Translations under genes and position numbers: made by a program | Assembly (NCBI GenBank): GCA_022825065.1 | Contig: JAJDYR010000015.1 | Span: 41,001 to 105,000 of the forward strand | Source: a bacterium | GTDB lineage: Bacteria > UBA8248 | Length of the DNA: 64,000 nucleotides | Direction: 5' to 3' | Notes under the pieces: generated by a model | Databases searched by the model: none | What the model was told of the DNA's origin: nothing | What the model saw: the letters and a program-made list of their open reading frames with translations, nothing else | Part shown: positions 53,048 through 62,199 of the stretch, piece after piece | Layout of the letters: the number at the start of each line of letters is the position of its first letter | Numbering within the stretch: the stretch's first letter is position 1

Positions 53048-55573
53048 TCAATGCCCGAAGGTGTACCTGGCGTTTACGAACAGCGTGCGTCCCCGGGCGG
53101 AGGCGAAAGTCAGAGCCGGGACTTCATCGGCGATGGACGGCCCGCGGTCGGCGACGTTCAAGACCCCGCCGATGAGCTCCAGCCCCCGCATGCCGAACGC
53201 CTTGCGCCAGCCCAGCGTGATGTCGTGGCCCACCCACTCTCCGTAGCGGTCGGTTCTGTCCGTATTCCAATACTCCGAAACCCCGTAAACACTCCAGTTG
53301 GCCGTCACGCGGCCCCGGCTCAGGCGGAACGACCCGTGAAAACGGTCACGCGGAAAGGTGTAGGGAGATTTCTCGCCGGCCACCCGGATTTCATCCTCGG
53401 TCACGCGCGACCACCACAGGCCGAAGTCCATATCCAGCGCATCGGTCTTCCAGCCGACGTGCGCGCGAAGGTTGATGCCCTCGATGTCGCGTTCTCCGCT
53501 ATTGGACCATGAACCCTCGATCCGCCGGATGAGATCTCCGGTGCGGACGACTCGCACGCCGGAGGGCAACTGCCCTTTCGCCTCGAGATCCAGGATGGTC
53601 TGTCCCGCGAGTTCCGCCGGTTGGTTGGTGATGTTGATCCGGAACCAGTCCATACCCAATGAAAAAGGCCCCGCGCTCGCCTCGGCGCCGATGCTCAGGC
53701 TGTCCGCTTCGTCCGGGTCGAGGTCGGGATTGCCGCTCGAGCGGTGCTCCACTTGTGTCGTGTCGCAATCGGCGCGGTCGCCGGTGTGCGTACTCACGTC
53801 GCACACGTATGGGTAGCTGACCGATTCACCGCGCAAATGGAGAACACTCAGGTCCGGCGGCGCGCCGCCCGTCCCCCAGGACGCGCGGAGGGCGAGGTTC
53901 TTGTTCAACCGGTAGCGGCTCGCGACCTGGCCGGAGAACGTCGAGCCGACGTCGTCGTGATCGTCATGCCGCCCGGCGAGCGTGACGTCCCAATCCCCGA
54001 CCAGCGGCAGCGAGACTTCCCCAAACGCCGAGACGGTCCGCCGCTCACCGGCCGACGAACTTCCGCCGGAGCCGAGCACGTCGGTCGCCGGGTAGGAGCG
54101 CCCGTTCCTGTCCCGATAGTCGTGGATGTTCTTCCAGTCCTGGGAGGCGATTTCCGCACCCGCCGCCCACAGAACGCTTCCCGCAGGGAGCGCGAACGCC
54201 TTGCCGCTCAGCGAAGCCCGCGCTGCCGTATACTCGGCCGTCTGTTCCCGCTTGAGAGTGAGGCTGGTTTCCCGAACCGCCGCCAGATGGGCCGGGTCGG
54301 TCGAAAACGGGTTTTCGACGTCGTATCGCCCGTCGCCAATCACTCTGGAAATGACACTCCCGCTCACGAAGGTGTTGCCGTCCACGCTCAGATCGCGCAG
54401 GTAGTAGCGGACGTGCGCATCGTAGCCGATCTCTCCCAACTCGCCCCGAACGCCGAGCGTGAGGTCCCGACCTTCGACCTCCGTCACCCATTCGCGGTTG
54501 CCGTGGCCGACGAAGCGGTGAGCAACGGTGATCTCCTCAGGAAGCGCGTCTATCTCGGGGTCTCCAAACAGTTTATCCCTGAGTGATTGTGGTGGAGAGA
54601 AGGAGAAACTGCCGACCGAAGGAGCGTACAGGAGCGTGCTTTCGCTTTGCGCGAACCGCGCGTCGAGATAGATATCGGCGCTCTCGCCGAGCGGGTGCCC
54701 GGCGCTCAGGAACAGACTCTCGCGCGCGAGACGCTCCCAATCGATATGCCATTTGACGGCGGTGAAATCGAAGCCGCAGCCCACGCCCGGATGGCCTATG
54801 GGGTTGGTGAGACCGGCCACGTAGCCGCTTCCCTCGCAGTCGCCGAGAGGCCTCGCAATCGTGCTTCCACCCGGCGGAGTGATGAAGGCGGTGTTGCCGC
54901 CCACGGATATATCCCGCGCATCGGCGAACGGGCCGCCCGGCGTCCACGCGCCGCGGGAGTAATCCCTGTCGGCGTCGCGAATCTCTTCCCGCCGGACGAC
55001 GTCGACGCCGACCACCGCGCGTCCGCGCCCGAGCGCGCCTCCCCACGCGAAGCTGCCATGTTCGGAATCGGCGCCCGCCTGCCCCGGCCGCGCCGCGCCG
55101 GCCTGAACCTCGAAACCCTTGAAATCCCGCCTGAGCACGATGTTGATCGCCCCGCCGACGGCGTGTCCGCCGTGCAGGGCGGCGGCGCTGTCGCCCAGTA
55201 TCTCGATCCGCTCAATCGCCGAGAGGGGAAACGCTTCGGCGTCAAAACCCGAATAGGATACGCGGCGGCCGTTGACGAGAACCACCTGTCGGCCGCTCCC
55301 CGCAACGGATGGCCGGTAGAGACCAAAACTGTTGAACGCCAGTCGGCTCTGCAGCAGTTCGCGCACGTTCCGGGCGCCCGAGAGTTCGATGTCGCGCCGC
55401 GTGATCACCGAGACGGGGCGCGGGGTCTCGGACGCAGGACGGGAAATATGGCCGGCCGCAGACGCTCCTGCGCCCTTCTCCTCCGACGCGGCGTCTATCG
55501 CTCCCCCAAGGAAAATCGCCGGAAAGAGCATCAGCAAGATTACATGAAAGACATGTTTTCGAATCGTGCGCAT
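53048..55573 (-). CDS. TonB-dependent outer-membrane receptor
   Basis: 841-residue receptor. A signal peptide (about 1-30, VFHVILLMLFPAIFLGGAID) is followed by a plug domain with RPVSVITRRDIELSGARNV, LVNGRRVSYSG and IERIEILGDSAAALHGGHAVGGAINIVLR, then a 22-strand-type barrel ending FVNARYTFGH. The ATG at 55573 has GGAGG 9 bases upstream; two ATGs further upstream would overlap that site. No adjacent iron-uptake or vitamin genes indicate a ligand. TonB itself is not in the window. Confidence 0.9.
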   Translation of the reverse strand: MRTIRKHVFHVILLMLFPAIFLGGAIDAASEEKGAGASAAGHISRPASETPRPVSVITRRDIELSGARNVRELLQSRLAFNSFGLYRPSVAGSGRQVVLVNGRRVSYSGFDAEAFPLSAIERIEILGDSAAALHGGHAVGGAINIVLRRDFKGFEVQAGAARPGQAGADSEHGSFAWGGALGRGRAVVGVDVVRREEIRDADRDYSRGAWTPGGPFADARDISVGGNTAFITPPGGSTIARPLGDCEGSGYVAGLTNPIGHPGVGCGFDFTAVKWHIDWERLARESLFLSAGHPLGESADIYLDARFAQSESTLLYAPSVGSFSFSPPQSLRDKLFGDPEIDALPEEITVAHRFVGHGNREWVTEVEGRDLTLGVRGELGEIGYDAHVRYYLRDLSVDGNTFVSGSVISRVIGDGRYDVENPFSTDPAHLAAVRETSLTLKREQTAEYTAARASLSGKAFALPAGSVLWAAGAEIASQDWKNIHDYRDRNGRSYPATDVLGSGGSSSAGERRTVSAFGEVSLPLVGDWDVTLAGRHDDHDDVGSTFSGQVASRYRLNKNLALRASWGTGGAPPDLSVLHLRGESVSYPYVCDVSTHTGDRADCDTTQVEHRSSGNPDLDPDEADSLSIGAEASAGPFSLGMDWFRINITNQPAELAGQTILDLEAKGQLPSGVRVVRTGDLIRRIEGSWSNSGERDIEGINLRAHVGWKTDALDMDFGLWWSRVTEDEIRVAGEKSPYTFPRDRFHGSFRLSRGRVTANWSVYGVSEYWNTDRTDRYGEWVGHDITLGWRKAFGMRGLELIGGVLNVADRGPSIADEVPALTFASARGRTLFVNARYTFGH

Positions 55574-55977
55574 CAAGAAGAACCTCCTCATGGGTATACC
55601 GGGCCACCGGGTCATGGATCAGTCGTAAAAGTGAGGAGCAGGATTGTCAAGTTTTTTTCGGGCGAATAAAAGGGACCGCATACCCCGAAGGGGCAAAGAT
55701 GTGGATCTGATATCGATCTACGAGAGAGGGAGCCGCAGGGGCTGTTGAAAAAGCCTTTGCCAAAGGAGCACCCCCCCTACCCCCCCCTTGTCAGGGGGGC
55801 AAGAAAAAGCAAAGTCCCTCAACCCGGCGGGGACGTATCGCCTTTTCATACCCCCCTGACAAGGGGGGTAGGGGGGGTGCTTTTTAAGAGGGAGGTGGGG
55901 GGTTTGCGAACCGCCCCTCCTGTCAGGAGAAGATCAACTCCTACGGATAATCATGCGGCGAGCCGAATGACGCGAAT
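55574..55977. other. Gene-free repeat region
   Basis: About 400 bases with CTGTTGAAAAAGCC (55742) followed by the C/G-tract palindrome (55768-55880). No gene or clear terminator otherwise. Confidence 0.55.
55768..55880. repeat. C/G-tract palindromic repeat, copy 5
   Basis: Left arm GCACCCCCCCTACC...TTGTCAGGGGGG, core CCGGCGGGGACGTATCGCC, right arm ACCCCCCTGACAAGGGG...GGGGTGC. The outer base pair is changed on both arms (GCAC/GTGC instead of GCAAC/GTTGC), a compensatory difference. Confidence 0.8.
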
Positions 55978-56529
55978 TCACTCCGAAAAATAGCGCTCCA
56001 TCCACTGCTCGACGTCGAAACTCCAGGTATCGACTCCTTCATCGCGGGATACGCTCTGGAACACCGGCTTCGCCTCTCCGGACTTGAGCACCCGGAAACT
56101 CCAGCGTACGGCGTAATCCGCATCGCCCACGTCGTCTCCCTCGTCCGGCTCCCTGTCGCCGCCGCTCACGAGCACGAACCTGATGAACCGGCGCGAGAGA
56201 AAAGAGCGCTCATCGATCAAGTCGTATTCTATCTGAACGGCGTAGTCAGGCTTCTCCAGGAGCTTGCCGGCATCGTTCATCCGAACGCAGCGAAACCGGG
56301 GGGCAAACGACAAACCCCTGCAGGCGGCTTCGCGCACCTCGGACGCTTCGGGGGCGAGGGAAGAGGGCACGTGCGAATCGGTGGGAACCAGCCTGGCCTG
56401 AACGGCCACCGGATAAACATCCTTCGGCTGGGCGCGGGTGATCCTCTGGAACGGGGAATCGCTGAGCGGAACCCCCGCGCACCCGCTCAGGAAGACCAGA
56501 ACCATGAGGCTAAAGGCAAGGCGTTTCAT
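55978..56529 (-). CDS. Predicted lipoprotein of unknown function
   Basis: 183 residues with signal peptide and lipobox LSGC (MKRLAFSLMVLVFLSGCAG). The mature part has beta-strand character with charged surface (YAVQIEYDLIDERSFLSRR, YAVRWSFRVLKSGEAKPVF) and ends WSFDVEQWMERYFSE. No family recognised. The ATG at 56529 has AAGGA 8 bases upstream. A 5-base gap links it to the DUF309 gene upstream on the same strand. Confidence 0.7.
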   Translation of the reverse strand: MKRLAFSLMVLVFLSGCAGVPLSDSPFQRITRAQPKDVYPVAVQARLVPTDSHVPSSLAPEASEVREAACRGLSFAPRFRCVRMNDAGKLLEKPDYAVQIEYDLIDERSFLSRRFIRFVLVSGGDREPDEGDDVGDADYAVRWSFRVLKSGEAKPVFQSVSRDEGVDTWSFDVEQWMERYFSE

Positions 56530-56534
56530 CTCTT

Positions 56535-56969
56535 TCATCCTTTCGCCGGCGGCGAGTGTGAAATTTTTTTCTGCTTCGCATCGGCGGCGTATTCGATCTT
56601 CGGCCATAAATCCCATGCGCGCTCGAGCACGCGGGCCTCGCCCTGATCGAGCAGGCTCACGCGCACCCCGCGCGACTGGTTCACGAGTTTCTTGTAGAGA
56701 ATCGGCACGTCGAGATCGCCCACGGCCTCATCCACCTCGCGGAAGCGCTCGAGGCCCTTTTTCAGATTCGCGAGCGCGCCCTTGTGGTGGCGCTGCTGAA
56801 GCTTCACGTAACCCGCGGCAATCTGGATGAGACCCTGGTAGAATTTCTTGGGGACGGGCTCGGCGTTCATCCAGATGCCCTCCCACGCCTCGTGCGCGCA
56901 CCAGTACTCCCCCTGGTTGAACAGGAAAACACCCGCGTCGCTTCGCGCCTCCCAGGGAATGGGGAACAA
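56535..56969 (-). CDS. DUF309-family protein
   Basis: 144-residue soluble helical protein. The family signature is visible as FNQGEYWCAHEAWEGIWMN and FYQGLIQIAAGYVKLQQRHHKGALANL. The biochemical role of DUF309 is unknown. I propose the TTG at 56969, which has GGAGG 9 bases upstream (GGAGGATAGAGAGATTG); a GTG at 57065 is also open but directly abuts its putative ribosome site and adds an uncharacteristic tail. Paired with the downstream lipoprotein gene. Confidence 0.75.
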   Translation of the reverse strand: MFPIPWEARSDAGVFLFNQGEYWCAHEAWEGIWMNAEPVPKKFYQGLIQIAAGYVKLQQRHHKGALANLKKGLERFREVDEAVGDLDVPILYKKLVNQSRGVRVSLLDQGEARVLERAWDLWPKIEYAADAKQKKISHSPPAKG

Positions 56970-57624
56970 TCTCTCTATCCTCCGCGAAAAGGGGGCTCCT
57001 GCCGTCTCGCTCGATCTCTCGCGCCCAGCCGGGGACCAGGATACCCCATGGCGCGGGACGCGCACCTCCTCTATAAGATAAACCTCTTTGCATCAAGACG
57101 CCACCAAAAATCACTCGCGGGTTATGGAATGCCCCTGTTGAGGAGATACCCGAAAACCACTCCTCCCCGAGGGTCGAACGCGACCGAGGAGGGGATGTTG
57201 AAAAGGTCCTCAGGGGGTGGGAATTCCGATTATCGCGTTGTTTACCGCAGGGCCAGGTCGCGAGCTGGCCCAAAGTTGAAAACCCCCTGAGAGGGTAATG
57301 GCAATCCCCTTGAAAGCGAAATCCCATAAAGACACCCCCCCCTACCCCCCCTTGTCAGGGGGGCAAGGAAAAGCAAAACCCCCTCAGTTTGGCGAGGGCG
57401 CATCGCCTTTTTTTACCCCCCTGACAAGGGGGGGGTAGGGGGGGTTGCTTTTATGGGGGGAGGTCGGGGGTTTGCGCGAAAGCGGCCCTTCCTCCAAAGG
57501 CAATGTCCCCCGACGAGGGCTTTTTCAACAATCCCCTCAAGGGAGAGCGGTTTTCGAAGCTGCGTCCTGGGCTGTTCTTCTCGCATTCGTAAGGATCGAC
57601 GCTCACATTCATTTCATCTGCACG
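56970..57624. other. Gene-free repeat-rich region
   Basis: About 650 bases with GTTGAAAA motifs (57199, 57275), the C/G-tract palindrome (57331-57448) and an inverted CTTTTTCAACAATCCCC (57519). No supported gene. Confidence 0.55.
57331..57448. repeat. C/G-tract palindromic repeat, copy 6
   Basis: Left arm GACACCCCCCCCTACC...TTGTCAGGGGGG, core GGCGAGGGCGCATCGCCTTT, right arm ACCCCCCTGACAAGGGG...GGTTGC. About 118 bases, same organisation as the other copies. Confidence 0.8.
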
Positions 57625-57665
57625 AAAAAACCGACGGCCAGTTCCCTGCCGGCCGCCGGTTTTTT
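57625..57665 (-). terminator. Rho-independent terminator of the ribose-type ABC operon
   Basis: AAAAAACCG..CGGCC paired with GGCCG..CGGTTTTTT around a short loop, 28 bases after the stop of the binding-protein gene. T-rich on both strands. Confidence 0.8.
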
Positions 57666-57692
57666 CAAACCCTGACTCTACGAAACGCTTGC

Positions 57693-58598
57693 TTAAGGCG
57701 CGTTGCTCTTTGTCATCACGAAGGCCTGGATGACGTGGGACTTGGGCAGCTTCTCGCCTTTTGCCAGCTTGACGCCGTTGCGCACGGACACGCGGCCCTC
57801 CTCGTCGAAGGGAATGGCGAGGGTCGCCGTCATCTCGCCGCGCTTGATGGCCTGCACCGCGTCCTTGATGGCGTCCATGCCGAAGACGTTGATGCCCTTG
57901 CGGCCCGAGGCGCGGATGGCGCCCAGGACGCCCATCGCCATCGAGTCGTTGTAGCAGAACACCCAGTCGATCTTCTTGTTCTTCTGGAGGATGTTCTCCA
58001 TCACCTCGAGCGCCTTGACGCGGTTGTACATGCCCGTCTGGTGGGCGACGACCTTGATGCCCGGGTTCTTCGCCCACACGGCGTCCGAACCCGTCTTGCG
58101 ATCATCCGAGGAGGCGGCGCCGGGGATGCCCGACATGACGACGAGGTTGCCCTTGCCCTTCATGCGCTTGACGACCCACTCGGCGCCGATGCGGCCCATC
58201 TCCTTGTTGTCGGTGCCGACGAAGTGCACCACGGCGGGGTCGCTGTTCCAGCGCTGGACGGCGACGACCTTGATGCCCTTGGCCGCAGCCTTTCTGAGGG
58301 TGGGCTCGGTTCCCTTCGATACCGTGTTCACGAAGAGCACGTCCACGCCCTTGGTGATCATGTCTTCGAGATCGTTGATCTGCTTGGCGAGCTTGTCCTG
58401 GCTGTCGGTGATGATGATGTCGACGCCTTGTTTCTTCGCCTCTATCCGCATGTGCTTGGCAACCGTGGCGTAGGCGGGGTGATGCAGACCCGAGAAGGAT
58501 GCCCCGAACCGGAGCTTCTTCATCGCCGCCTCGGCCGGCAGCGCCCCCGCGACAACCAGTGCGACGGCGAGAGCTAGAACGCTTAAGGTTCTTTTCAT
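57693..58598 (-). CDS. Ribose-type sugar ABC transporter substrate-binding protein
   Basis: 301 residues; signal peptide of about 25 residues ending LPAEAA. RbsB-type fold with FGASFSGLHHPAYATVAKHM, DIIITDSQDKLAKQINDLEDMITKGVDVLFV, and a hinge region near VFCYNDSMAMGVLGAI. AAAGGAG lies before the ATG. It is the last gene of a permease-ATPase-binding protein operon and ends in a strong terminator. The ligand could be ribose, allose, galactose or autoinducer-like; the nearby ribokinase is 11 kb away and not in the operon. Confidence 0.87.
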   Translation of the reverse strand: MKRTLSVLALAVALVVAGALPAEAAMKKLRFGASFSGLHHPAYATVAKHMRIEAKKQGVDIIITDSQDKLAKQINDLEDMITKGVDVLFVNTVSKGTEPTLRKAAAKGIKVVAVQRWNSDPAVVHFVGTDNKEMGRIGAEWVVKRMKGKGNLVVMSGIPGAASSDDRKTGSDAVWAKNPGIKVVAHQTGMYNRVKALEVMENILQKNKKIDWVFCYNDSMAMGVLGAIRASGRKGINVFGMDAIKDAVQAIKRGEMTATLAIPFDEEGRVSVRNGVKLAKGEKLPKSHVIQAFVMTKSNAP

Positions 58599-58627
58599 GG
58601 CTTTCTCCTTTGGTTAGGGATTCTCAC

Positions 58628-60133
58628 TTAGGCTCCATTGCCCGATACGGCGGCTCCCATCATGAGCCGCAAGACTTGCTCCTGTGTGGCCTCCTCGCGG
58701 GAGAGTTCCCCCGCGACGCGCCCGTTCCTGATGACGATGACCCGGTTGCTGATGCGAAGCACCTCGGGCAGGTCCGAGCTGATCATCAAGATGGCGACGC
58801 CGCGCCTTTGCAACTCCCGGATGAGGGCGTAGATCTCCGCCTTTGCGCCGACGTCCACCCCCCGGGTGGGTTCGTCGAAGATGAGCGCGCGCGCGCCCGT
58901 ATCCATCCAGCGCGAGAGGATGACTTTTTGCTGGTTGCCCCCGCTCAGCGCCTTGACGGACTGGCGGGGGCCGCGCGTCGCGATGCGAAGCTCCGTGATG
59001 ATCTCCCGCACGCGGGACTCATGCGCGGGCCGGCGGATGAAGCCGCCGCTCGTGTATTTATCGAGCGTGGCGAGGGTGCTGTTCTCCTTGACGAGCAATT
59101 GCATTACGAGTCCCTGGAGTTTGCGGTCCTCGGGCACCATGCCGAGGCCTGCGGCGATTCGCTGGGGAACGCCTCCGCTCAGCGTCTCGCCGACAAGGCG
59201 CACCTCGCCTTCCGCCGCCGTCTCGGAGCCGAAGAGCAGGTGCGCGAACTCGCTGCGCCCGGAACCGATGAGACCCGCAAGGCCGACCACCTCGCCCGCC
59301 CTTACGCCTAACGAGATATCACGAACCACCCGGCCATCGGCCAACCCCTCCGCTTCGAGCACCATGGGCGCATCTTCAGGGACTTCGAGCGGAGGCTCTT
59401 CCTCGGCGAGGCGGCGGCCCACCATGGCGAGGACGAGTCGATCGATCTGCGTCTCGGACACCTCGCTCGAATGCACCCGCTCGCCGTCGCGCAGCACGGT
59501 GACGCGGTCGGCAATCTGGAAGACCTCGTCGAGGCGGTGCGATATGTAGATGACCCCCAGCCCCTGTTCCTTCAGGCCCGCGATGACGCGGAAGAGCACC
59601 TCGATCTCGCTCTGCGTGAGGGGAGCGGTGGGTTCGTCCATCACCAGGATGCGCGAAGCACGCGAGAGCGCCTTTGCGATTTCGACCATCTGCTTCTGCG
59701 CGACGCCGAGCGCTTCGACCGGGGTGCGCGGGTCCATGGATATCCCGAGCTCTTTCAGGATTTCCCCGGCGCGCGCGTTCATCTCGCGGGTCGCGACGAA
59801 GCCCGCCCGGCGCAGGGGTTCGTGGCCCAGGAAAATGTTCTGGGCCACCGTGAGCTTCTGGACGAGGTTCAACTCCTGGTAGATGACGGCCACGCCCATC
59901 GCCAGCGCTTCGTGGGGGTTGGCGACCCGGTAGTCGCTCCCCTCGAAGCGGATCGTTCCCGCATCGCGCCGATGGACGCCGGCGAGGATCTTGATGAGCG
60001 TGGACTTGCCCGCTCCGTTTTCTCCGATGAGGGCGTGCGCCTCGCCGGGCATGACTTCGAAGTCAACTTTCGAGAGCGCCTGGACGCCCGGAAAGGCCTT
60101 GGATATCCCCTCCATCGTCAACAGCGCCGGCAT
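58628..60133 (-). CDS. Ribose-type sugar ABC transporter ATP-binding protein (double ATPase)
   Basis: 501-residue tandem ATPase of the RbsA/MglA type. The first domain has Walker A GENGAGKST, the motif LGVAQKQMVEIAKAL and Walker B ILVMDEPTAPLT; the second has a degenerate Walker A (GLIGSGRSEF), signature LSGGNQQKVILSRW and ALIFDEPTRGVD. The degenerate second site is normal in this family. It starts 4 bases after the permease stop. Confidence 0.92.
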   Translation of the reverse strand: MPALLTMEGISKAFPGVQALSKVDFEVMPGEAHALIGENGAGKSTLIKILAGVHRRDAGTIRFEGSDYRVANPHEALAMGVAVIYQELNLVQKLTVAQNIFLGHEPLRRAGFVATREMNARAGEILKELGISMDPRTPVEALGVAQKQMVEIAKALSRASRILVMDEPTAPLTQSEIEVLFRVIAGLKEQGLGVIYISHRLDEVFQIADRVTVLRDGERVHSSEVSETQIDRLVLAMVGRRLAEEEPPLEVPEDAPMVLEAEGLADGRVVRDISLGVRAGEVVGLAGLIGSGRSEFAHLLFGSETAAEGEVRLVGETLSGGVPQRIAAGLGMVPEDRKLQGLVMQLLVKENSTLATLDKYTSGGFIRRPAHESRVREIITELRIATRGPRQSVKALSGGNQQKVILSRWMDTGARALIFDEPTRGVDVGAKAEIYALIRELQRRGVAILMISSDLPEVLRISNRVIVIRNGRVAGELSREEATQEQVLRLMMGAAVSGNGA

Positions 60134-60137
60134 CTGC

Positions 60138-61118
60138 TCACTGCCTGTGCACGAGTTGGCGGTCGATGATGACGGCGAGCGCGATGACGGCGCCCTTGGC
60201 GACGAGCTGCCAGTGCGCGCTGATGTCGTGGAGGTTCAAGCCGTTGTTCAGGACGCCGATGGTGAAGGCGCCCGCAAGGGTGCCGAATACGCGGCCCTCC
60301 CCCCCGGCCAGGCTCGTGCCGCCGATGACGACGGCGGCGATGGCGTCGAGCTCCGCCTGGATGCCCATGTTCGCCTGCGCGGACTGGAGACGCCCGATGA
60401 TGAGCAGCGAGGCGATTCCCACCCCGAAACCGCAGATGGTGAAAACGGACGTGCGGATGCGCTCGATGTTGATGCCCGAAAGGCGGGCGGCTTCTTCGTT
60501 TCCGCCCACGGCGTAGACCGAGGTGCCGAAGGCCGTTCGCGTCAGCACGATGTGGGCCACGACGTAGACGATGATGAGAACGTAGATGGGTATCGGCAGC
60601 CCGAAGAGGTGCCCCTGGCCGAAATTGCGGTACCAGCCGCCGAAGCGCGTGACCGGAAAGGAATCCGTCACCACGAGGGCGATGCCGTGGTAGATGGTCA
60701 TCCCGGCGAGGGTGGCCACGAAGGCGTTGATGCGCGCGAAGGCGACGAGGAGGCCGTTCCAAAGCCCGCAGGAGAGGGCGACGGCCAGCATGATGAGGAT
60801 GCCCGCCGCGTCGCCGAAGGCGTTCATCGCCATGATGCCCACCACGCCCGAGAGCGCCATGACGGAACCGACCGAGAGGTCGAATCCGCCCGAGATCATC
60901 ACGAACGTCATGCCGGCGGCGATGATGGCGTTGATGGAGACCTGGCGCGCCACGTTGATCAAGTTCGCCGGGTTCAGGAAGGCTTCCGACGTTACGGAGA
61001 GGACGAGGCACAAGAACGCCAGCCCGATGACCGGCCCGAAGCGTACCAGGACACTATACGCTACGCGCCGCTCCGGGAGAGCGGCGCCTTCGCTCGATGC
61101 ATGAGCCTCTTGCGCCAT
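60138..61118 (-). CDS. Ribose-type sugar ABC transporter permease
   Basis: 326-residue RbsC-type permease with about ten hydrophobic segments. Family segments are ISGGFDLSVGSVMALSGV, GLLVAFARINAFVATLAGM, YAVGGNEEAARLSGI and VVIGGTSLAGGEGRVFGTLAGA. The ATG at 61118 has GGAAG 6 bases upstream; an earlier ATG at 61163 would add a tail without support. First gene of the operon. Confidence 0.9.
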   Translation of the reverse strand: MAQEAHASSEGAALPERRVAYSVLVRFGPVIGLAFLCLVLSVTSEAFLNPANLINVARQVSINAIIAAGMTFVMISGGFDLSVGSVMALSGVVGIMAMNAFGDAAGILIMLAVALSCGLWNGLLVAFARINAFVATLAGMTIYHGIALVVTDSFPVTRFGGWYRNFGQGHLFGLPIPIYVLIIVYVVAHIVLTRTAFGTSVYAVGGNEEAARLSGINIERIRTSVFTICGFGVGIASLLIIGRLQSAQANMGIQAELDAIAAVVIGGTSLAGGEGRVFGTLAGAFTIGVLNNGLNLHDISAHWQLVAKGAVIALAVIIDRQLVHRQ

Positions 61119-61326
61119 GGCTGTCTTCCATCGGTTTGCAAGATTGCGGCTTAAAATTTTCAACGAGTATGAGGGGGAGTATACACCAAACCGGCGAAAA
61201 AATCAGCGGGTTGTATGAAGGGGGGCCGACGCCGAAGGGCGAGGGGGGAGGGTGATTGTTGTTTGATGAGAGAGATTGCGTAGGGGCGGACCCGTGTGTC
61301 CGCCCAAAAATTCGCCTTGGGTAAAC

Positions 61327-62199
61327 TTACAGGGCGGAGAAAAATTCCTCATTCGGCGTGATGATCTCGACGGATTCCGTCTTCACACCGAGTTCTAATT
61401 TCTTCAGCAACTCACAAAGTTCAAAACCATCGATAAGGTCAATTGCCGGGGCGCCGTCTCTCACTGCTTCCCGCTCCGCTTCTTTTGTGAATCTTCCGGT
61501 GGTCATAAACAATCCTTTATCCGCGCGACCGACCATCGCCCCCCTGAAATCTCGAATCGCGCCTGCACCAACTGACTCTGCATACCTCTTGCATTGAAAT
61601 CGGACATGAAACGAAAGGAGATTTACGCGCAAAACTCCTGCGCCATCTATTCCGCCATCGCCGGATTTTCCCGTAACCTCTACTTTCGTGAAACCAGACT
61701 CTCGAAGTACACGCTGGCAAAGCCGCTCGAATGCACCGGGTTCAATGCCACGCACAATATCGAGTAACTCTTCTTGCCAATCTGTTTCAGTTTCATCAAT
61801 ATCTTCCGTGTTGTTATCATCTGTTGCTTGAACATCTTTAGCCTTTTGTTCGCGCCGCTCCCTGTTCCGCTCTTCACGATATTGACGCACGAGTACGCGC
61901 ACTTTATTTTCATCTTGAATTTGGCGACCCAGTTCCGTAATCGTCCAAATACCCCTCGACGTATTGTCAACCAAACCAACATTCTTGAGATGAGTACGCG
62001 CCCAGGCAGAACGATATTCAATTTCGGATTGAGTACCACCTTCTTTGTGTGGAAGTTCTAATATTTCATCTGTTAATTCCATATCTGACGCAATCTGCTC
62101 TGAAAGTTCCTGAATAGAAGCCGATCCTCCTTTAGCTTTCAAAGCCTCAAGAGTAGGCCACAACAAATCATCATATGTTGGTATTTCCAATTTCTTCAC
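61327..62199 (-). CDS. Mrr-like restriction endonuclease
   Basis: 290-residue protein. The N-terminal part (about 1-95) is a winged-helix DNA-binding domain (PTYDDLLWPTLEALKAKGG, RGIWTITELGR), then an acidic linker, then a PD-(D/E)xK nuclease domain with AFERLCQRVLRESGF, GKSGDGGIDGAG and FQCKRY (the catalytic Asp and QxK). The order matches Mrr, which cuts methylated DNA. GTG 62199 has AAGGA 6 bases upstream. The gene is visibly AT-richer than its neighbours and has no methylase partner, which suggests transfer. Confidence 0.87.
   Translation of the reverse strand: MKKLEIPTYDDLLWPTLEALKAKGGSASIQELSEQIASDMELTDEILELPHKEGGTQSEIEYRSAWARTHLKNVGLVDNTSRGIWTITELGRQIQDENKVRVLVRQYREERNRERREQKAKDVQATDDNNTEDIDETETDWQEELLDIVRGIEPGAFERLCQRVLRESGFTKVEVTGKSGDGGIDGAGVLRVNLLSFHVRFQCKRYAESVGAGAIRDFRGAMVGRADKGLFMTTGRFTKEAEREAVRDGAPAIDLIDGFELCELLKKLELGVKTESVEIITPNEEFFSAL

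Noticed and set aside
15425..57448. C/G-tract repeats as a CRISPR array
   Set aside because: Copies are kilobases apart, palindromic and not separated by uniform spacers; no cas genes are present.
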